Of a DNA stretch of 61,683 nt, positions 16,105 through 24,284 are shown piece by piece (the stretch's first letter is position 1; the number at the start of each line of letters is the position of its first letter). The DNA lies in contig NZ_LIVX01000004.1 of the NCBI RefSeq assembly GCF_001905665.1, forward strand, positions 1-61,683, given 5' to 3'. The notes beneath the pieces were generated by a model. It was not told the origin of the DNA and searched no databases. It saw nothing but the letters and a program-made list of their open reading frames with translations. The stretch is from Streptomyces sp. CB02261. GTDB lineage: Bacteria > Actinomycetota > Actinomycetes > Streptomycetales > Streptomycetaceae. The position numbers were made by a program, and so were the translations under genes.

Positions 16105-16341
16105 ATGGCCCGACGCCACGCCCCCCGCACCCCCGCCGCGCCCCGGCCCAACCCGCTCGACGCCGCCGGCATCACGTACATCGACTACAAGGACACCGAC
16201 CTGCTGCGGAAGTTCCTCTCCGACCGGGGGAAGATCCGCGGCCGACGCGTCACCCGGGTGACGGCCCAGCAGCAGCGCGCCCTCGCCGCCGCCGTCAAGA
16301 ACGCGCGCGAGATGGCGCTGCTGCCGTACGCGAGCCGCTGA
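16105..16341 (+). CDS. rpsR2: 30S ribosomal protein S18 paralogue
   Basis: A 78-aa S18-like protein: [61 protein letters not shown] is the full S18 core. It has no cysteines, the feature of the zinc-free paralogue used during zinc limitation. AAGGAAG precedes the ATG. It closes the Zur-controlled operon 71 bases after the CobW-like gene. A very short gap separates it from the convergent hypothetical gene downstream. Confidence 0.93.
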   Translation: MARRHAPRTPAAPRPNPLDAAGITYIDYKDTDLLRKFLSDRGKIRGRRVTRVTAQQQRALAAAVKNAREMALLPYASR

Positions 16342-16363
16342 CGCGCCGGGGGAGCCCGATGGC

Positions 16364-16768
16364 TCACTCCGGGGCGAACAGGTCCTCGCGCGCGTCGGCG
16401 AGGACGAAGCCGTTGTCGAGGCGGACGCGGACCGTCGCCCGCGGCTGCTCCTCCTGGTACGCGGTCCACGCCGGCTCCAGCGCCGCCACCTGCTCCACGA
16501 GCTGCTGCCTGCTCCCCGGCGGCATCTGGTGGCCGAAGTCGGCGAGGAGCGCGTGCAGCCGCTCGTACTCGCGGACGTCGGGGCCCGGGGCCTTCTCCAG
16601 CCGGTCGACCCGTACGACGGTGCCCCCGGTCCCCGCGGCGAGGAACAGCGTCCCGACGGAGGTGTCCGCCTCCGCCGGGGCGCTCTCGGCGAGGGTGACC
16701 GCGCCGCCCACCCTGAGGTCGGCCGCGAGGCGCACCCGCCGGCCCTCTGTCCATGTCATCGGGGTCAT
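16364..16768 (-). CDS. Hypothetical protein, possible SH3-like N-terminal module
   Basis: 134 aa, beginning MTPMTWTEGRRVRLAADLRVGG. The first half (VGTLFLAAGTGGTVVRVDRLEKA) looks like a small beta-barrel with the KOW/SH3 pattern of a turn and a hydrophobic strand. The middle is helical (REYERLHALLADFGHQM, QQLVEQVAALEPAWTAY), and the end is again beta-rich (ATVRVRLDNGFVLADAREDLF). GAAGGCCCG precedes the chosen ATG. It follows the VOC gene by 23 bases on the same strand and is probably in its operon. No family is recognised. Confidence 0.65.
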   Translation of the reverse strand: MTPMTWTEGRRVRLAADLRVGGAVTLAESAPAEADTSVGTLFLAAGTGGTVVRVDRLEKAPGPDVREYERLHALLADFGHQMPPGSRQQLVEQVAALEPAWTAYQEEQPRATVRVRLDNGFVLADAREDLFAPE

Positions 16769-16791
16769 CGGGCCTTCATAGCACGCGCCGG

Positions 16792-17178
16792 TCAGCTGCC
16801 CGCGTCCTGCGGGTACCAGCGGAGCTCGACCGTGTTGCCGTCCGGGTCCCGCACGTAGACGGACTGCGCGGAGCCGCGCGCGCCCCAGCGCGGGACGGGC
16901 CCCTCGACGACGTCGAACGTCCCGGAGTCGATGACCTCCTGCCAGTCGAGGGGGTCGACGACCAGACAGATGTGGTCGACGTTGGACTCGCCCCGGTCGC
17001 GGGAGAACAGGTCGATGACGGTGCTCTCGTCGATGCGCACCGACGGGAACGACACCTTGCCGGCCCGCCACTCCTCGACGCGCTCGGGCTGGAGGCCCAG
17101 GGGGCCGGTGTAGAAGTCGAGAGCCCGGTCGACGTCGCTCACGTTGAGCACGAGGTGGTCGAAGGCTGTGACACGCAT
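16792..17178 (-). CDS. VOC family protein (extradiol-dioxygenase/fosfomycin-resistance-like)
   Basis: A 128-aa vicinal-oxygen-chelate protein. Candidate metal ligands stand at the expected points: His8 in FDHLVLNVSDVDRALDFY, the His in NVDHICLVV, and the Glu in DPDGNTVELRWYP. The intact first-shell His/His/Glu set suggests a metal-dependent enzyme rather than a binding protein. It is divergent from a SAM methyltransferase and leads a two-gene unit with the hypothetical protein downstream. The substrate cannot be deduced. Confidence 0.87.
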   Translation of the reverse strand: MRVTAFDHLVLNVSDVDRALDFYTGPLGLQPERVEEWRAGKVSFPSVRIDESTVIDLFSRDRGESNVDHICLVVDPLDWQEVIDSGTFDVVEGPVPRWGARGSAQSVYVRDPDGNTVELRWYPQDAGS

Positions 17179-17298
17179 GGTGGATTCTCCCGTTTTCTCA
17201 GGCATCTTCGTGGTTTCCGTCAGTACGACGGCCCGGCCGGGCGGCGGAAGACTGCCCGTCACAGGCCCGACCCGGACGCGGTACAGGAGGACGACACG

Positions 17299-18039
17299 GT
17301 GGTCACGCAACAGTACGACGAGATCGGTGAGGCGTACGAGGGCTTCAAGTCCCTTCCGCTGGAGCGGTTCGCGGTGGTGCCGGGCTTCCTTGCCCTGGTC
17401 GGGGACGTGCGCGGCAGGTCGATCCTCGACCTGGCCTCCGGCACCGGCTTCTACAGCCGGGAGTTCCGGCGGCGCGGTGCCGCGGACGTCCTCGGCATCG
17501 ACATCTCGTCGGAGATGGTCACCGTGGCGCGGCGACTGGAGGAGAGCGCGCCGCTGGGCGTGCGCTACGACGTGGGGGACGTCGCCGAACTGCGCCCGCT
17601 CGGGCAGCGTTTCGACATCGCGCTCGCGGTCCAACTGCTGAGCTACGCCGAGGACCGCGCCACCACGGAGCGGATGTGCCGCAACGCGCACCGGCACCTG
17701 AAGCCGGGCGGCGAGTTCTTCGTGCTCAACCAGTCGCCCGACTTCCGCTTCGACGGGCCGACCCCGGACAAGTACGGCTTCCGCAGCGAACTCACCGGCG
17801 AGGAGGCCGAGACCGGCCCCCGGGTCCGGATCACGGCCCTGCTCGACCCGCCGGTCTCCTTCGTCGCCAACAGGCCGCGCCGCGAGGTCTACGAGACGTC
17901 GCTGCGGGCCGCCGGCTTCACCGACCTGACCTGGGTCCCCCTGACGGTGTCGGAGGCCGGCCTGCGCGCGTTCGGAGCGGACTTCTGGGCCGACTTCCAC
18001 GCCAACCCGCCGCTGCAGATGCTCCGCTGCCGCGCCTGA
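17299..18039 (+). CDS. SAM-dependent class I methyltransferase
   Basis: A 246-aa methyltransferase. Motif I is ILDLASGTGFYSREF, the acidic end of strand 2 is VLGIDISSEM, and DVGDVAEL and FDIALAVQLLSYA give motifs II and III. LKPGGEFFVLNQS is the post-III strand. The N-terminal YDEIGEAYEGFKSLPLER resembles small-molecule methyltransferases of the Methyltransf_25 type. The GTG at 17299 follows AGGAGG (17285-17290) with eight bases between. The acceptor is unknown. Confidence 0.88.
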   Translation: MVTQQYDEIGEAYEGFKSLPLERFAVVPGFLALVGDVRGRSILDLASGTGFYSREFRRRGAADVLGIDISSEMVTVARRLEESAPLGVRYDVGDVAELRPLGQRFDIALAVQLLSYAEDRATTERMCRNAHRHLKPGGEFFVLNQSPDFRFDGPTPDKYGFRSELTGEEAETGPRVRITALLDPPVSFVANRPRREVYETSLRAAGFTDLTWVPLTVSEAGLRAFGADFWADFHANPPLQMLRCRA

Positions 18040-18428
18040 TCGGCGCCGTGTCGCGGCCCGCGGGCCGACTGCGGCCGCTGTGTCAGTAGCTCAGCGTGCT
18101 CAGTCCGACGCTGACGCCGCGATCGATGGGGTCAACTCCCGCAGGGCACTGGCGTCATGGGCCTGATCTCGGTGAACGGCCCCGCCTCTGCGTCCCGTTC
18201 GCATCCCGCCCATGCTGCGCGTTTGTTAACTCCTTCTGCGCACTAGTGACATGCCAGGCTCAGTTCTGACAATCTTTCGCCAGTTCTCGTGCGCGAAACG
18301 CGCACGAGGGCTGTGCCAACCCCTGCGCACTACGCGGGGGTCACACGCTTCACGACTCTTCAGCCGGTACCGACCCCACAGCCGGCTGTCCCCGGCCGAG
18401 ACCCTCGGCCGCAGCAGAAGGAGTTTCG
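18040..18428. other. Intergenic region upstream of the M4 protease
   Basis: 389 bases without a supported gene. It contains a 14-base G/C palindrome near 18053-18066 that may help end the methyltransferase transcript, and the inverted repeat described at 18286-18308. A comparatively AT-rich stretch, TTCTGACAATCTTTC (about 18264-18278), is a promoter candidate for the protease. A long leader would be consistent with growth-phase control of a secreted enzyme. Confidence 0.4.
18286..18308. promoter_or_regulatory. Perfect inverted repeat upstream of the protease
   Basis: CTCGTGCGCG and CGCGCACGAG are perfect 10-base inverted repeats with an AAA centre, 120 bases before the protease start. It could be an operator or an mRNA hairpin in the leader; no U-tract follows, so a plain terminator is less likely. 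Confidence 0.45.
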
Positions 18429-20825
18429 TTGAGTTTCCTCCCCCACAGAGCCCTGGCCGCGGGTGCGCTCCTCGCGGGCGCCGCGATGGTGGCCGTCGTG
18501 CTCCCCGCCCACGCCAGCGCCGGTGACGCCGGTTCCACCGCCGTCACCCCGGCCCAGGCTCCGGCGCCCCCGGCGCAGGCCCGCTCCGGAGCCCTGCCGC
18601 TCCAGCTCAGCCCGGCCGAGCGTGCCGCGCTGCTGGCCGACGCCCACGCCACCCGCGCCGCCACCGCCAAGGCCCTGGGCCTCGGCGGGAAGGAGGCGCT
18701 GCTGCCGCGCACGGTGTCCAAGGACGCCGACGGCAGCGTGCACTCCCGTTACGAGCGCACGTTCGCCGGCCTGCCGGTCCTCGGCGGCGACCTGGTGGTC
18801 CACACGGCCCCGAACGGCAAGGTCAGGGGCGTCACCAAGAGCGCCACCTCGACGATCACGGTGGCGTCCACCACCGCGGCCAGGAGCGCCGAGTCGGCCG
18901 AGGCCGCCGCGGTGGCCCGGGCCGGAGCCGAGGGCGCCACGGCCCCGACCGCCGAGTCGGTGCGCAAGGTCGTCTGGGCCGGTTCCGGGAAGCCGGTGCT
19001 GGCCTGGGAGACCGTGGTCGGCGGGCTGCAGCACGACGGCACCCCCTCCGAGCTGCACGTGATCACCGACGCCACCACCGGTGCCAGGCTCTTCGAGTAC
19101 CAGGCGGTCATGAACGGCACCGGTACAGGCCAGTACAGCGGCCAGGTCACCATCGGCACCGCCGGGTCCGGCAGCAGCTACACCCTGAACGACGCCACCC
19201 GCGGCGGTCACAAGACCTACGACCTGAACGGCGGCGGCTCGGGCACCGGCACGCTGTTCACCGACGCCGACAACGTCTGGGGCAACGGCCTGCCCACCAA
19301 CCGGCAGACCGCCGGCGTCGACGCGCACTACGGAGCCCAGCTGACCTGGGACTACTACAAGAACGTCCACGCCCGCAACGGCATACGCAACGACGGCGTC
19401 GCCGCCTACTCCCGCGTCCACTACGGCAGCGAATACGTCAACGCCTTCTGGGACGACTCCTGCTTCTGCATGACCTACGGCGACGGCGACAACAACGCCA
19501 AGCCGCTCACCTCGATCGACATCGCCGCGCACGAGATGACCCACGGCGTGACCTCCCACACCGCCGGCCTGCGCTACTCGGGCGAGTCCGGCGGCCTGAA
19601 CGAGGCCACCTCCGACATCTTCGCCACCGCGGTCGAGTTCTGGGCGAACAACGCCTCCGACGCGGGCGACTACCTGCTCGGCGAGAAGATCGACATCAAC
19701 GGCGACGGCACCCCGCTGCGCTACATGGACAAGCCGAGCAAGGACGGCGCCTCCAAGGACTTCTGGTACTCCGGGATCAAGGACGTCGACGTCCACTACT
19801 CGTCCGGCCCGGCCAACCACTGGTTCTACCTGGCGTCCGAAGGCAGCGGCGCCAAGACGATCAACGGCGTGAGCTACAACAGCCCCACCTCCGACGGACT
19901 TCCGGTCACCGCGATCGGCCGCGACGCCGCCGCGAAGATCTGGTACCGGGCGCTCACCACCTACATGACCTCCACCACCACCTACGCCGGCGCCCGCACC
20001 GCCACCCTCCAGGCGGCCGCCGACCTCTACGGCATATACAGCCCCACGTACAACAACGCCACCAACGCCTGGGCCGCCGTCAACGTCGGTCCCCGCATCG
20101 TGCTCGGCGTGACGGTCACCAACCCGGAGAGCCAGTACACGGCGGTCAACGGCGCCGCGAGCCTGCAGATCCAGGCCACCAGCACCAACCCCGGCACGCT
20201 GACCTACTCGGCCACCGGCCTGCCCGCGGGCCTGTCGATCAACGCCTCCACCGGCAAGATCACCGGCACCGCCACCACGCTCGGCACCAGCAACGTCACG
20301 GTCACGGTAAAGGACTCCACCAACGCCACCGGCACCACCACGTTCACCTGGAAGATCTACACGCCCGGCCCCTGCGACCCGAGGCAGCTGCTCGGCAACC
20401 CCGGCTTCGAGTCCGGCAGGACCGTGTGGACCGCCAGCAACGGCGTCATCGACAACTACTACAAGCCGGCGGCGCACACCGGTACGTGGAGGGCGTGGCT
20501 GAACGGCCGCGGCTACACGAGCACCGACACCCTCTCCCAGACGGTGACCCTCCCGGCCGGCTGCGGAGCGACCCTGACGTACTGGCAGCACGTCACCACC
20601 GACGAGTACGCGACCGGGGCGCGCGACAAGCTGACGGTCCAGGCCAACACGACCACCGTGGCCGCGTTCTCCAACCTGGACGCGACCGAGGGCTATGTGA
20701 AGAAGACCGTCGACCTGTCCGCCTTCGCCGGGAAGAGCGTCACCCTGAAGTTCACGGGCACGGAGGACAACTGGTACCGGACCTCCTTCGTCATCGACGA
20801 CGTCGCCCTCACCGTCAACCCCTGA
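18429..20825 (+). CDS. Secreted M4 (thermolysin-like) zinc metalloprotease with Ig-like and C-terminal domains
   Basis: 798 aa. A signal peptide (hydrophobic run ending VVLPAHASA) is followed by an FTP propeptide (RYERTFAGLPVLGGDLVV) and a PepSY-like segment. The M4 catalytic domain has H368-E-M-T-H372 and the third ligand Glu392 (GGLNEATSD), with the 19-residue spacing of the family. The GPANHWFYLASEGSGA and AAADLYG segments belong to the helical M4 C-domain. A putative Ig/He_PIG domain (about residues 565-645, LTYSATGLPAGLSINASTGKITGTA) and a jelly-roll-like tail starting NPGFESG follow. The TTG at 18429 follows AAGGAG. It would degrade extracellular protein. Confidence 0.93.
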   Translation: MSFLPHRALAAGALLAGAAMVAVVLPAHASAGDAGSTAVTPAQAPAPPAQARSGALPLQLSPAERAALLADAHATRAATAKALGLGGKEALLPRTVSKDADGSVHSRYERTFAGLPVLGGDLVVHTAPNGKVRGVTKSATSTITVASTTAARSAESAEAAAVARAGAEGATAPTAESVRKVVWAGSGKPVLAWETVVGGLQHDGTPSELHVITDATTGARLFEYQAVMNGTGTGQYSGQVTIGTAGSGSSYTLNDATRGGHKTYDLNGGGSGTGTLFTDADNVWGNGLPTNRQTAGVDAHYGAQLTWDYYKNVHARNGIRNDGVAAYSRVHYGSEYVNAFWDDSCFCMTYGDGDNNAKPLTSIDIAAHEMTHGVTSHTAGLRYSGESGGLNEATSDIFATAVEFWANNASDAGDYLLGEKIDINGDGTPLRYMDKPSKDGASKDFWYSGIKDVDVHYSSGPANHWFYLASEGSGAKTINGVSYNSPTSDGLPVTAIGRDAAAKIWYRALTTYMTSTTTYAGARTATLQAAADLYGIYSPTYNNATNAWAAVNVGPRIVLGVTVTNPESQYTAVNGAASLQIQATSTNPGTLTYSATGLPAGLSINASTGKITGTATTLGTSNVTVTVKDSTNATGTTTFTWKIYTPGPCDPRQLLGNPGFESGRTVWTASNGVIDNYYKPAAHTGTWRAWLNGRGYTSTDTLSQTVTLPAGCGATLTYWQHVTTDEYATGARDKLTVQANTTTVAAFSNLDATEGYVKKTVDLSAFAGKSVTLKFTGTEDNWYRTSFVIDDVALTVNP

Positions 20826-20838
20826 TCTGCTCCCGCTG

Positions 20839-20868
20839 ACGCCCGGCCGGGCTCACCCGGCCGGGCGT
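20839..20868 (+). terminator. Terminator of the M4 protease gene
   Basis: ACGCCCGGCCGGG (20839-20851) and CCCGGCCGGGCGT (20856-20868) form a perfect 13-base-pair stem with the loop CTCA, starting 14 bases after the stop codon. Confidence 0.85.
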
Positions 20869-20930
20869 TCCGCGTTCCCGGCCGTCGAGCGCGCTCTCGC
20901 CGCGTGAGCCGCGTCTCACCGGGGCGGGCT

Positions 20931-20954
20931 TGCTATGCAACGAGGTGCATAGCA
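20931..20954. promoter_or_regulatory. Palindromic operator of the PadR gene
   Basis: TGCTATGCA and TGCATAGCA are perfect nine-base inverted repeats with six bases between, ending 11 bases before the PadR start. PadR regulators recognise ATGCA/TGCAT-like palindromes and commonly repress themselves, so autoregulation is likely. Confidence 0.7.
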
Positions 20955-20965
20955 GGATCGGGCGC

Positions 20966-21619
20966 ATGGCGCTCGACCACGCGATCCTTGTCTCCCTGCT
21001 CGAGAAGCCCGGGTCCGGATACGAGCTGGCCCGGCGCTTCGAGCGGTCCATCGGGTACTTCTGGACCGCCACCCACCAGCAGATCTACCGCGTGCTCAAG
21101 CGCATGGAGAGCGATGGCTGGGTCGACGTCCGGGACGTGCCGCAGCACGGGCGCCCGGACAAGAAGGAGTACTCCGTCGCCGCCGCCGGCCGGGACGCGC
21201 TCTCCGCGTGGCTGCACGCGCCGATCGAACCAGAGAGCGTGCGGCACGACCTCGCCGTGAAGATCAGGGGCGCCGCCTTCGACGACCCGGCCGCCCTGAT
21301 CGGCGAGGTCGAGCGGCACCGGCAGGCCCACACGGACCGCCTCGCCCGCTACCTCGCCGGCGAGGCCCGCGACTTCGGGACGCCCGCTCCCGAGGACGTA
21401 CGGCCGGACGGGGACGACCCGCGGGTCACCGACACACCGCCCGACGTGGACGAGCCGCGGGACTCCGGCGGGCAGAGCGGCGTCGAGCGGCCCCTCGACG
21501 CCGAGCGGGAGCTCCAGCACGCCGTGCTCCGCGGCGGCATCGCGTACGAGCGGATGATGATCGCCTGGCTCGACGACGTCCTGGCGACCCTCGCCCGGTT
21601 CCGGACCGCCCGGTCCTGA
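20966..21619 (+). CDS. PadR-family transcriptional regulator
   Basis: 217 aa from the ATG at 20966, which has AGGA eight bases upstream; the earlier ATG at 20930 would lie in the operator. The winged helix MALDHAILVSLLEKPGSGYELARRFERSIGYFWTATHQQIYRVLKRMESDGW is classic PadR, with the YR/LKR recognition helix and the wing PDKKEYSVAAAG. The C-terminal part is the helical dimerisation domain, here split by an acidic Pro/Asp-rich insert (about residues 145-180). It precedes an acyl-CoA dehydrogenase by 90 bases on the same strand and may control it. Confidence 0.9.
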   Translation: MALDHAILVSLLEKPGSGYELARRFERSIGYFWTATHQQIYRVLKRMESDGWVDVRDVPQHGRPDKKEYSVAAAGRDALSAWLHAPIEPESVRHDLAVKIRGAAFDDPAALIGEVERHRQAHTDRLARYLAGEARDFGTPAPEDVRPDGDDPRVTDTPPDVDEPRDSGGQSGVERPLDAERELQHAVLRGGIAYERMMIAWLDDVLATLARFRTARS

Positions 21620-21709
21620 ACCGTCCCGGCCGCCCTCGCCCGGGTCCGGCCCCCCAGCCCTGAACATCCCGAACCACCACCCTCACCCCGAGCCGGAAAG
21701 GCGGACCTC

Positions 21710-23434
21710 ATGGCCGACCCGCTGCTGTTCAACCCGCACACCTACGACCCGGCGCACTTCGACCCGGAGACCCGTCGGCTGCTGCGCGCCACCGTCGACT
21801 GGTTCGAGGCGCGCGGCAAGCGCCGCATCATCGAGGACTACCGGAGCCGGGCCTGGCTGGGCGACTTCCTCGCCTTCGCCGCCGAGGAGGGACTCTTCGC
21901 GACCTTCCTGACGCCGTCCTCCGCCGCCGGCGAGCAGGAGGGCGACAAGCGCTGGGACACCGCCCGCATCGCCGCCCTCAACGAGATCCTCGGGTTCTAC
22001 GGCCTCGACTACTGGTACGCCTGGCAGGTCACCATCCTCGGCCTCGGCCCGGTCTGGCAGAGCGACAACGCCGCCGCCCGCACCCGCGCCGCCGAACTCC
22101 TCCGCCAGGGCGAGGTGTTCGCCTTCGGCCTCTCGGAGAAGTCCCACGGCGCCGACATCTACTCCACCGACATGCTCCTGGAGCCCGACGGCGAGGGCGG
22201 CTTCCGCGCCACCGGCTCCAAGTACTACATCGGCAACGGGAACGCGGCCGGGCTCGTCTCCGTCTTCGGCCGCCGCACCGACGTCGAGGGCCCCGACGCG
22301 TACGTCTTCTTCGCCGCCGACAGCCGCCACCCGGCGTACCACGTGGTCAAGAACGTCGTCGACTCCTCCAAGTACGTCAGCGAGTTCCGCCTGGAGGAGT
22401 ACCCGGTCGCGGCCGAGGACGTGCTGCACACCGGCCGGGCCGCCTTCGACGCCGCCCTGAACACCGTCAACGTCGGCAAGTTCAACCTGTGCACCGCCTC
22501 GATCGGCATCTGCGAGCACGCGATGTACGAGGCCGTCACGCACGCGCAGAACCGCATCCTGTACGGCCGGCCCGTCACCGCCTTCCCGCACGTGCGGCGC
22601 GAGCTGACCGACGCGTACGTCCGGCTCGTCGGGATGAAGCTGTTCAGCGACCGCGCCGTCGACTACTTCCGCACCGCCGGTCCCGACGACCGCCGTTACC
22701 TCCTCTTCAACCCGATGACGAAGATGAAGGTGACCACGGAGGGCGAGAAGGTCATCGACCTGATGTGGGACGTCATCGCCGCCAAGGGCTTCGAGAAGGA
22801 CAACTACTTCGCCCAGGCGGCCGTGGAGATCCGCGGACTGCCCAAGCTGGAGGGCACGGTCCACGTCAACCTGGCGCTGATCCTGAAGTTCCTGCGCAAC
22901 CACCTGCTCGACCCGGTCGCGTACGAGCCCGTCCCGACCCGTCTGGACGCGGCGGACGACACCTTCCTGTTCCGCCAGGGGCCGGCCCGCGGCCTCGGCT
23001 CCGTCCGCTTCCACGACTGGCGCGCCGCCTACGACGCGTACGGCCACCTGCCGAACGTCGCCCGCCTCCGCGAACAGGCCGACGCGCTCTGCGAGTTCGT
23101 CGTCAAGGCCGCTCCGGACGAGGAGCAGAGCCGGGACCTCGACCTGCTCCTCGCCGTCGGCCAGCTCTTCGCGCTCGTCGTCCACGGCCAGCTGGTCCTG
23201 GAGCAGGCCGCGCTGACCGGCCTCGACGCGGACGTGCTCGACGAGCTCTTCGCCGTCCTCGTCCGCGACTTCTCCGCGCACGCCGTCGAGCTGCACGGCA
23301 AGGACTCCGCCACGGAGCAGCAGCAGCACTGGGCGCTCGGCGCGGTCAGGCGCCCGGTCGTCGACGAGGCGCGTTCGGAGCGCGTCTGGCAGCACGTCGA
23401 GGCCCTGTCGGGCGCGTACGAGATGACGCCCTGA
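21710..23434 (+). CDS. Acyl-CoA dehydrogenase family flavoprotein
   Basis: 574 aa, longer than the usual 380 aa acyl-CoA dehydrogenases. The FAD/substrate strand region is seen in VFAFGLSEKSHGADIYSTDM and FRATGSKYYIGNGNAAGLVSVFGR, followed by the C-terminal helices (NVGKFNLCTASIGICEHAMYEAVTHAQNRILYGRPV). An extra C-terminal helical region (residues 430-560, with ADALCEFVVKAAPDEEQSRDL) resembles the long ACAD group. GGAAAGGCGG precedes the ATG. It is probably regulated by the adjoining PadR gene; the acyl substrate is unknown. Confidence 0.88.
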   Translation: MADPLLFNPHTYDPAHFDPETRRLLRATVDWFEARGKRRIIEDYRSRAWLGDFLAFAAEEGLFATFLTPSSAAGEQEGDKRWDTARIAALNEILGFYGLDYWYAWQVTILGLGPVWQSDNAAARTRAAELLRQGEVFAFGLSEKSHGADIYSTDMLLEPDGEGGFRATGSKYYIGNGNAAGLVSVFGRRTDVEGPDAYVFFAADSRHPAYHVVKNVVDSSKYVSEFRLEEYPVAAEDVLHTGRAAFDAALNTVNVGKFNLCTASIGICEHAMYEAVTHAQNRILYGRPVTAFPHVRRELTDAYVRLVGMKLFSDRAVDYFRTAGPDDRRYLLFNPMTKMKVTTEGEKVIDLMWDVIAAKGFEKDNYFAQAAVEIRGLPKLEGTVHVNLALILKFLRNHLLDPVAYEPVPTRLDAADDTFLFRQGPARGLGSVRFHDWRAAYDAYGHLPNVARLREQADALCEFVVKAAPDEEQSRDLDLLLAVGQLFALVVHGQLVLEQAALTGLDADVLDELFAVLVRDFSAHAVELHGKDSATEQQQHWALGAVRRPVVDEARSERVWQHVEALSGAYEMTP

Positions 23435-23465
23435 TCTTTCGATCGGTCCCGCCTCGGGTGGGGCG

Positions 23466-23498
23466 ACGGGTGGCACGGCACTGCGCTGTGCCACCCGT
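23466..23498 (+). terminator. Hairpin after the acyl-CoA dehydrogenase
   Basis: ACGGGTGGCAC (23466-23476) and GTGCCACCCGT (23488-23498) form a perfect 11-base-pair stem with an 11-base loop that can pair further. It lies 32 bases after the stop codon. Confidence 0.75.
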
Positions 23499-23561
23499 TC
23501 TCGTCGGGCCGGATCGTTCGGGGACGAGGGCGCCCACCCTTCGGACCGGGTCTCGACCCGG

Positions 23562-23756
23562 ATGCTCGGCGAGACGCGGTACACGCTGCGCAAGGCGTAC
23601 GAGAACGTCCGGACCTTCCACCCCGTGAACCCGACCACCTTCGGCTACCTCAGGTGGGGCCTCTACCGCCCCGGCCAGACCCTCGAACAGGGTGACGTGC
23701 CGACGCGTGCCATCCACCACGACGACATCCGCGTCCTGGACCTCCCGCGGTCATGA
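23562..23756 (+). CDS. Small open frame or gene remnant, 64 aa
   Basis: The peptide MLGETRYTLRKAYENVRTFHPVNPTTFGYLRWGLYRPGQTLEQGD... has a protein-like composition but no clear ribosome site, and its frame stays open upstream to about 23520. It could be a small gene or the tail of a lost larger one, squeezed between two terminators. I do not recognise it, and the confidence that it is expressed is low. Confidence 0.25.
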   Translation: MLGETRYTLRKAYENVRTFHPVNPTTFGYLRWGLYRPGQTLEQGDVPTRAIHHDDIRVLDLPRS

Positions 23757-23760
23757 CCCC

Positions 23761-23801
23761 GCGGGGCGGGGCTCCTCCCCGGTGGAGGAGCCCCGCCCCG
23801 C
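23761..23801. terminator. Very strong hairpin terminator
   Basis: GCGGGGCGGGGCTCCTCC (23761-23778) pairs perfectly over 18 bases with 23784-23801 across the five-base loop CCGGT. It ends any transcript entering from the left and insulates the ArsR gene, whose start is 23 bases on. Confidence 0.85.
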
Positions 23802-23823
23802 CCGGCAGGCCTACCCTTGCCCC

Positions 23824-24183
23824 ATGCCCCCACGCGACACGCCCCCAGCTGCGACCGGTACGCATCAGCGCACCCCCGGACCTCGCGAGCTGGTCCTGGC
23901 GGCGGGCGTGTTCGCGCTGCTCGCCGACGCCACGCGGCTGCATCTGGTGTGGCTGCTCACCCGGGCGGAGTCGGACGTGACGGCCCTGGCCGAGGCGGTC
24001 GGCGCGGCCCGGCCGGCGGTGAGCCAGCACCTGGCCAAGCTCCGGCTCGGAGGGCTCGTCGAGTCGCGCAAGGAGGGCCGCCGGGTGGTCTACTCGCTGC
24101 CGGACGGGCACCTGCGGCGTCTGGTCGTCGAGGCCATCAGCCGTGCCGACCACCAGGTGAGCGGCGAGCCCTGGCACGACTGA
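23824..24183 (+). CDS. ArsR/SmtB-family metal sensor, NmtR/KmtR-like
   Basis: 119 aa. The winged helix is VFALLADATRLHLVWLL...VTALAEAVGAARPAVSQHLAKLRLGGLVESRKEGRRVVYSL. The C-terminal helix carries DGHLRRLVVEAISRADHQ, with Asp/His and Asp-His pairs placed as in the Ni/Co-binding alpha5 site of mycobacterial NmtR and KmtR, plus a further His in the tail (EPWHD). The cysteine motif of arsenic or cadmium sensors is absent. It precedes an MFS exporter with a His-rich tail, so a nickel- or cobalt-relieved repressor of that exporter is inferred. Confidence 0.85.
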   Translation: MPPRDTPPAATGTHQRTPGPRELVLAAGVFALLADATRLHLVWLLTRAESDVTALAEAVGAARPAVSQHLAKLRLGGLVESRKEGRRVVYSLPDGHLRRLVVEAISRADHQVSGEPWHD

Positions 24184-24218
24184 ACCGAGCCGTCGGACCC
24201 GGTTCGACACATCAATAG

Positions 24219-24236
24219 ATGCGCACCTGTGCACAT
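24219..24236. promoter_or_regulatory. Imperfect palindrome upstream of the MFS exporter
   Basis: ATGCGCAC-CT-GTGCACAT has seven of eight paired positions and lies about 50 bases before the exporter start, within a small AT-rich patch. It is the best candidate operator for the adjacent ArsR protein. Its presence argues against starting the MFS gene at the ATG inside it (24219). Confidence 0.5.
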
Positions 24237-24284
24237 GTTGGCTACGGTGGAGGCATCCCTGTAGCCGACCGGGGGATGGCCTCC

